DNA from: Calendula officinalis
Taxonomy: Eukaryota; Streptophyta; Magnoliopsida; Asterales; Asteraceae
DNA length: 64,000 nucleotides
Assembly: GCA_963853835.1 (NCBI GenBank)
Contig: OY970828.1
Location: 79,501 to 143,500 of the forward strand
Reading direction: 5' to 3'
Shown here one piece after another: positions 60,363 through 64,000 of the stretch (its first letter is position 1; each line of letters opens with the position of its first letter). Under the pieces are notes generated by a model. That model was not told where the DNA came from and ran no database searches. It was given only the letters and a program-made list of their open reading frames with translations. The translations under genes were made by a program, and so were the position numbers.

Positions 60363-60605
60363 CTAGCTTTTGTCTTCAAGGCTTGTGAGATGGCTTTCAT
60401 GGTTACCAGGGGAACCATTTCTGTGGTACCGACACCGAAAGGATCCAACGTGGGTTGTTGGTGAACAAAGGCAATTATGTTTCATATCCAACGGTCCTCT
60501 TGGTGACGTTAAATCTGCATAGCAACGAGGTGACGTTTGTTGCTTTTTCGGATCTTCCATTTTTAGTTTTGGTGGTTGGAAACTTACTTCTTGTTTTCCC
60601 TCCAT
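60363..60605 (-). CDS. Small conserved plant protein with LCSPTTHVGSFRCRYHR motif
   Basis: Single-exon frame of 80 codons from ATG 60605 (MEGKQEVSFQPPKLKMED) to TAG 60363. The motif CLCSPTTHVGSFRCRYHRN is typical of a plant family often annotated as serine-rich protein-related; its function is unknown. There is no signal peptide or membrane span. The rest is Ser/Pro/Lys-rich and probably disordered. A natural start context (AAGAGATGG) and the family motif support it as real. It lies in a convergent position with the RING gene. Confidence 0.75.
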   Translation of the reverse strand: MEGKQEVSFQPPKLKMEDPKKQQTSPRCYADLTSPRGPLDMKHNCLCSPTTHVGSFRCRYHRNGSPGNHESHLTSLEDKS

Positions 60606-61612
60606 CTCTTGTTGTTATAATCTGATTCAGAGAGAATGTATTATAGTGATCTTGGGAACAACATGCGAGAGGATAAAACGAGGGACAGAAAAACAAGTGA
60701 ATTGAGAGGTGTTGGTGAGATACCAAATATTTACTAAATTTGGATGGTTTACTTTTGACCATTAATTGTTTAATATGTCCACATCACTGCCTAATTTCGT
60801 AATCCACTTCTTAATCCAACCATTAGTTTTTAGTAACTAAACACATGTTCATATAATCGGAAATCCCTTGTTTCTACGGGGCTTCTTTTAGTGAGTAGTG
60901 GGATATGTGTAATCGGTTTGAAGTAGCAAATAATTGAAGAAATCGCAAAGTTAAGATTTTATGAGTCGATTGGCTTATAAAGTCATTGTAATTTTCGTTG
61001 TAGTTTAGCATTTTGCTAGACTATCGTTTCTACATAAATGTCGTTTGAAAAAAAAACACATGTCCAAATATTATGGTGGTTAATTTGATAATGAGGAGCA
61101 TATATCCGCACATTGCAATGATTTCGCAAAAACATTTTGAAAAAATATTATTCATATACTCTACATTTTTCTCAAATAGTAAATGTTTAGTATTGGTCAA
61201 TAACCGTGAGGTACCTTAAGTTTACTCATTATGTGCACAATGTGTTTATGTTTGTGTTTTTTTAGTAATACGGAACTCGTTTTGCAAGTCGACTAATATC
61301 AGGACGACCACCAGTTTTACGTGTAGCGTAAATCTCCATGGCAACAAGGGAATATTTCATTTGCACATAGCAAGGATGAACTTGAGACTTAGGAACTTCA
61401 CTGACTAAATTCAACCATTAAGCCTCATACTTGTGGGTTACAAGGTGTGTTTGTGACAACTTGGATCCCATACAACGTGTGTTTGCTACAACTCAAAAAG
61501 TAACTCGGGCTTGGAGCAAAATTAAAAATATATAAAATGTAACCGAAATTGATATAACAAAAAGAAAAATATATAAATCTTGTGTTGTACAATGCAATGC
61601 AATGCTAGTGTT
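60606..61612. other. Intergenic, no gene seen
   Basis: Promoter side of the small protein and 3' flank of the WW gene. Nothing supported. Confidence 0.45.
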
Positions 61613-63840
61613 TTATTTTGTGGGTTTAACCCATGTGGTCTCTGATGTTTTTGAGTTCCCATAATACACCTGCTTTGATGCTTCATCCCAATATGCCTGC
61701 AATTGCATATACAAACTTCATTACCAATTTGTATATCCAAAACATTATTTGTCCGTAATAATATAATTAGTGATACAATTACAATAATAAGTATTGTTTG
61801 TTAACTCTACTCTACTCTACTCTGTAAGGAACACAAGTATAAAAACTAGATACATACTTGGACGGCTAGTTTCAAATTTTCAATACTTGGTTGGCTGGCT
61901 TTAATAATAATTAAATTCAAATAACTACACTAATATTTTTAATACAGATAACTTAGAAAGTTGAAGCAAGCTTTGGGCCCGAAGATTGGCCCATTAGAGA
62001 TAAAACATAACCCAAATGGACAACCCCAAATAACAAAGATTGTTTTACCTGCCATCCCGGTGGGAGTTGTTTTGAGAGTTCAGCAAGATCGGGCTGTTGG
62101 TTCGGGTCATCATTGGACTTTGATACATTTTCTTTGGTTTCTGTTGATTTTTTAGCTCTTTTTCGCCTAACTCTTTCCCGCCTAAATAAACGTACAAAAT
62201 ACAGTAAGCAAAAATTTGTCGAAAATTATAAAAATCAAAATAACTAAAAAATGTCCAAAATGGGATTTTTACCAATCACCACCAAGAGGCTGAAAATTTG
62301 CATTCTCTTTAGCTTCTCCAGTTGCAATCTGCTGAGCATGCCATTGCTGCAAACATAACATATGAAGGACACAATGTTATATAATTATTATATAATAATA
62401 ATATATCATAATTATTAATGAAAAAGAAACCTCGATCTCTCGTTGTCGTTTTTTCTCTAAAACCTCGAGTGCATTTTCAGGTTCGTCTTCCTCGTCATCG
62501 TGTAATTCCTCTTTAACAGCCTTCCACTGCAAAGATACTAACTTAATTATTGGTGGAACATGAATTATCAATAAAAATATTTTTAAAAAGTGAATATTTA
62601 CCTTATCCACCAAGCCAGAAACTTTCTTGTTGGACCTTAAAGTGGGCACCGATGCAACAGTTCGCTTTTTATTACGTGAAACTGAAAATATAGAAGAAAA
62701 ATATTAATAGGTTTTCTATAAAAACAAAAAACAAAAACCATATAATTATTGATTTTTTAGTTAAACCCTTTAGCTTAACCTAAACCAAACCTACTTTCCA
62801 TCTTTAGATACAACTATAAAATACTAATAGGCAGAAAATAGTAGTTGACATTAAATGAATAATACTAAAAAAATTATTAAAAAATGTTACAGTGAATATA
62901 TACCTTTAGGTTGAACTTTAGTAACTGATTCTGTGGGAACCTTGTGAGTAGATGATTCAGTTTCCACACTGGCAATAACTGGTGCAGTTGAAACCGGCCC
63001 GTTTTGTATGTAATACGAAACGGGCTGAGCTGTATTCATAACCGGATCCCCATCTGGATACGGGTTGGCATAATATAGGGTCGGAAGGGGTGCAGCTACT
63101 TGACATCCATTAGCATCAACGTAATAACTATTACTTGGTAATTCCGTGTTTGTTTGACTTTGACCATAATATTCGTAAGTGGACCCCGGGTATGTATAAC
63201 TATATTGTTCTCCAAAATAAGGCTGTGCTGACTGGATCTCTGCTGGCGGTGGTGGGACGGCGGTTTCTGGCGGCTCGTCTGGCGGTGGTGGTGGTAGTGG
63301 TTCATCATCTGGTGGTGGTGGTGGTGGTGGGACCCACTCGTCATTTGGCGGTTGTGGAACGTTGTATTCTTCTTCAGGTAAACGAGACTCATGAATAGAT
63401 TGATCCAACTGTGGCACGTTATGAATAGATTGATCCAATTGGGGCCCGTTATGTTGACCCGATTCATCTACAATAGAAATTTTAGCATCTTCAACTTCCA
63501 TTTCAACATCCATATCTTCATCTTCCACAGAATGGTGGGCCCCATTTGGAGGTTGAATTGCATTTTCATGAACATGAATAGAAGCACCAAATTCTGGATT
63601 AATTTCATTTGCAGTTAATTTGTTTATTGTTTCGTGTATTTCGCCGATTTTTTTAAATTGAGAATATTTTAGAATTTCGTCGTTAATGGAAATTTCAAGT
63701 TTTTTCAGCTGATTTTCAGAATGTAACCAAAAAGGAAGTAATGACGATCCGTAAGGTACTAGTGATTTGATGTCTGCAAGTCTTATATCAAGTTCAAAAG
63801 TCAACTTTGATATCTGCTCACTGAATCCTTCAGACCTGAA
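61613..63840 (-). CDS. WW-domain protein (formin-binding protein 4-like), 3' part, cut by right edge
   Basis: Likely nuclear, RNA-processing-related protein. The window holds the last exons; the 5' part lies past 64000. The large exon (about 62905-63840) gives SKLTFELDIRLADIKSLVPY, an acidic stretch, poly-Pro blocks (63240-63345) and a Tyr-rich region (SYTYPGSTYEYYGQSQ). Smaller exons give RTVASVPTLRSNKKVSGLVDK, WKAVKEELHDDEEDEPENAL, WHAQQIATGEAKENANFQPL and GGDWRERVRRKRAKKSTETK. The final exon (61613-61696) completes a WW domain: LPPGWQ then AYWDEASKQVYYGNSKTSET, TWVKPTK and TAA 61613. Both WW tryptophans and the YY pair are present. Bases 63841-64000 read as intron. Confidence 0.88.
63391..63450 (-). 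repeat. 30-bp tandem duplication in the WW-protein coding exon
   Basis: Two copies of ATGAATAGATTGATCCAA-type sequence (63391 and 63421), encoding two PQLDQSIH units in frame. Confidence 0.85.
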
Positions 63841-64000
63841 ATTTAAAAGAAAAAAAAAAGAATCAATATTAATCAAGAGAATACATAAATATATTAAGAT
63901 ATAGCTAAAGAAGGCAAGTTTGACCCAATTGCTTATAAATGGGGTCAATTCAGGTTATGTTTAATCTCTAGCGGGTCAAACGGGATATATAAATAGCTTA

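Overview
The window is nuclear DNA of a flowering plant. It shows short plant-type introns, AT-rich intergenic DNA, many small non-autonomous DNA transposons, tRNA-derived SINEs, and gene families found only in plants (DEMETER/ROS1 glycosylase, AGCVIII kinase, STIG1, ABCG26). The proteins read as eudicot. Introns full of short GGGTCAAA/TGACCCG words suggest an asterid, perhaps Asteraceae; that is an impression, not a proof. Nearly all gene models below were built by joining exons at splice sites and checking that the reading frame stays open.

Layout. 0-38 kb: every protein gene lies on the minus strand. In order of rising coordinate they are a PLP-homeostasis protein (5' half, cut by the left edge), a broken STIG1-like gene, a complete ROS1-like 5-methylcytosine DNA glycosylase, a PARN/AHG2 poly(A) ribonuclease, a plastid-type RsmB rRNA cytosine methyltransferase, a SEC14-like lipid-transfer protein, a D6PK-type kinase, the shared Pol I/III subunit RPAC1, and EMC8/9. 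A tRNA-Phe(GAA) gene sits at 28.35 kb on the plus strand. 38-64 kb: GIP1-like (+), ABCG26 (-), a CCDC22 homologue (+), a nucleotide-sugar transporter (+), a membrane RING-H2 E3 ligase (+), a small conserved protein (-), and the 3' part of a WW-domain protein (-) cut by the right edge.

Mobile DNA is concentrated between genes and in introns. There are three hAT-type elements with perfect 8-bp target duplications (2970-3197, 19799-20513, 35060-35310), a Harbinger/Tourist-like element with an almost pure A/T core (4595-5410), two clear Stowaway-like MITEs, a Mutator-like MITE with a 9-bp duplication inside a GIP1 intron, a SINE with a 15-bp duplication (56981-57168), two copies of a second SINE family, and an LTR-like GC-rich block at 56.2-56.8 kb.

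The genes do not form one pathway. Several gene pairs match Arabidopsis neighbourhoods as I remember them: PLP protein with STIG1; RsmB with ABCG26, GIP1 and the WW protein; PARN with SEC14 and CCDC22. The window therefore looks like a conserved ancestral gene block. I saw no evidence of a wholly new system. The most notable items are the STIG1 pseudogene in its ancestral position, a tandemly doubled DUF1296/UBA-like module in the GIP1 homologue, three frame-verified GC-AG introns, and the set of transposons with exactly definable ends.
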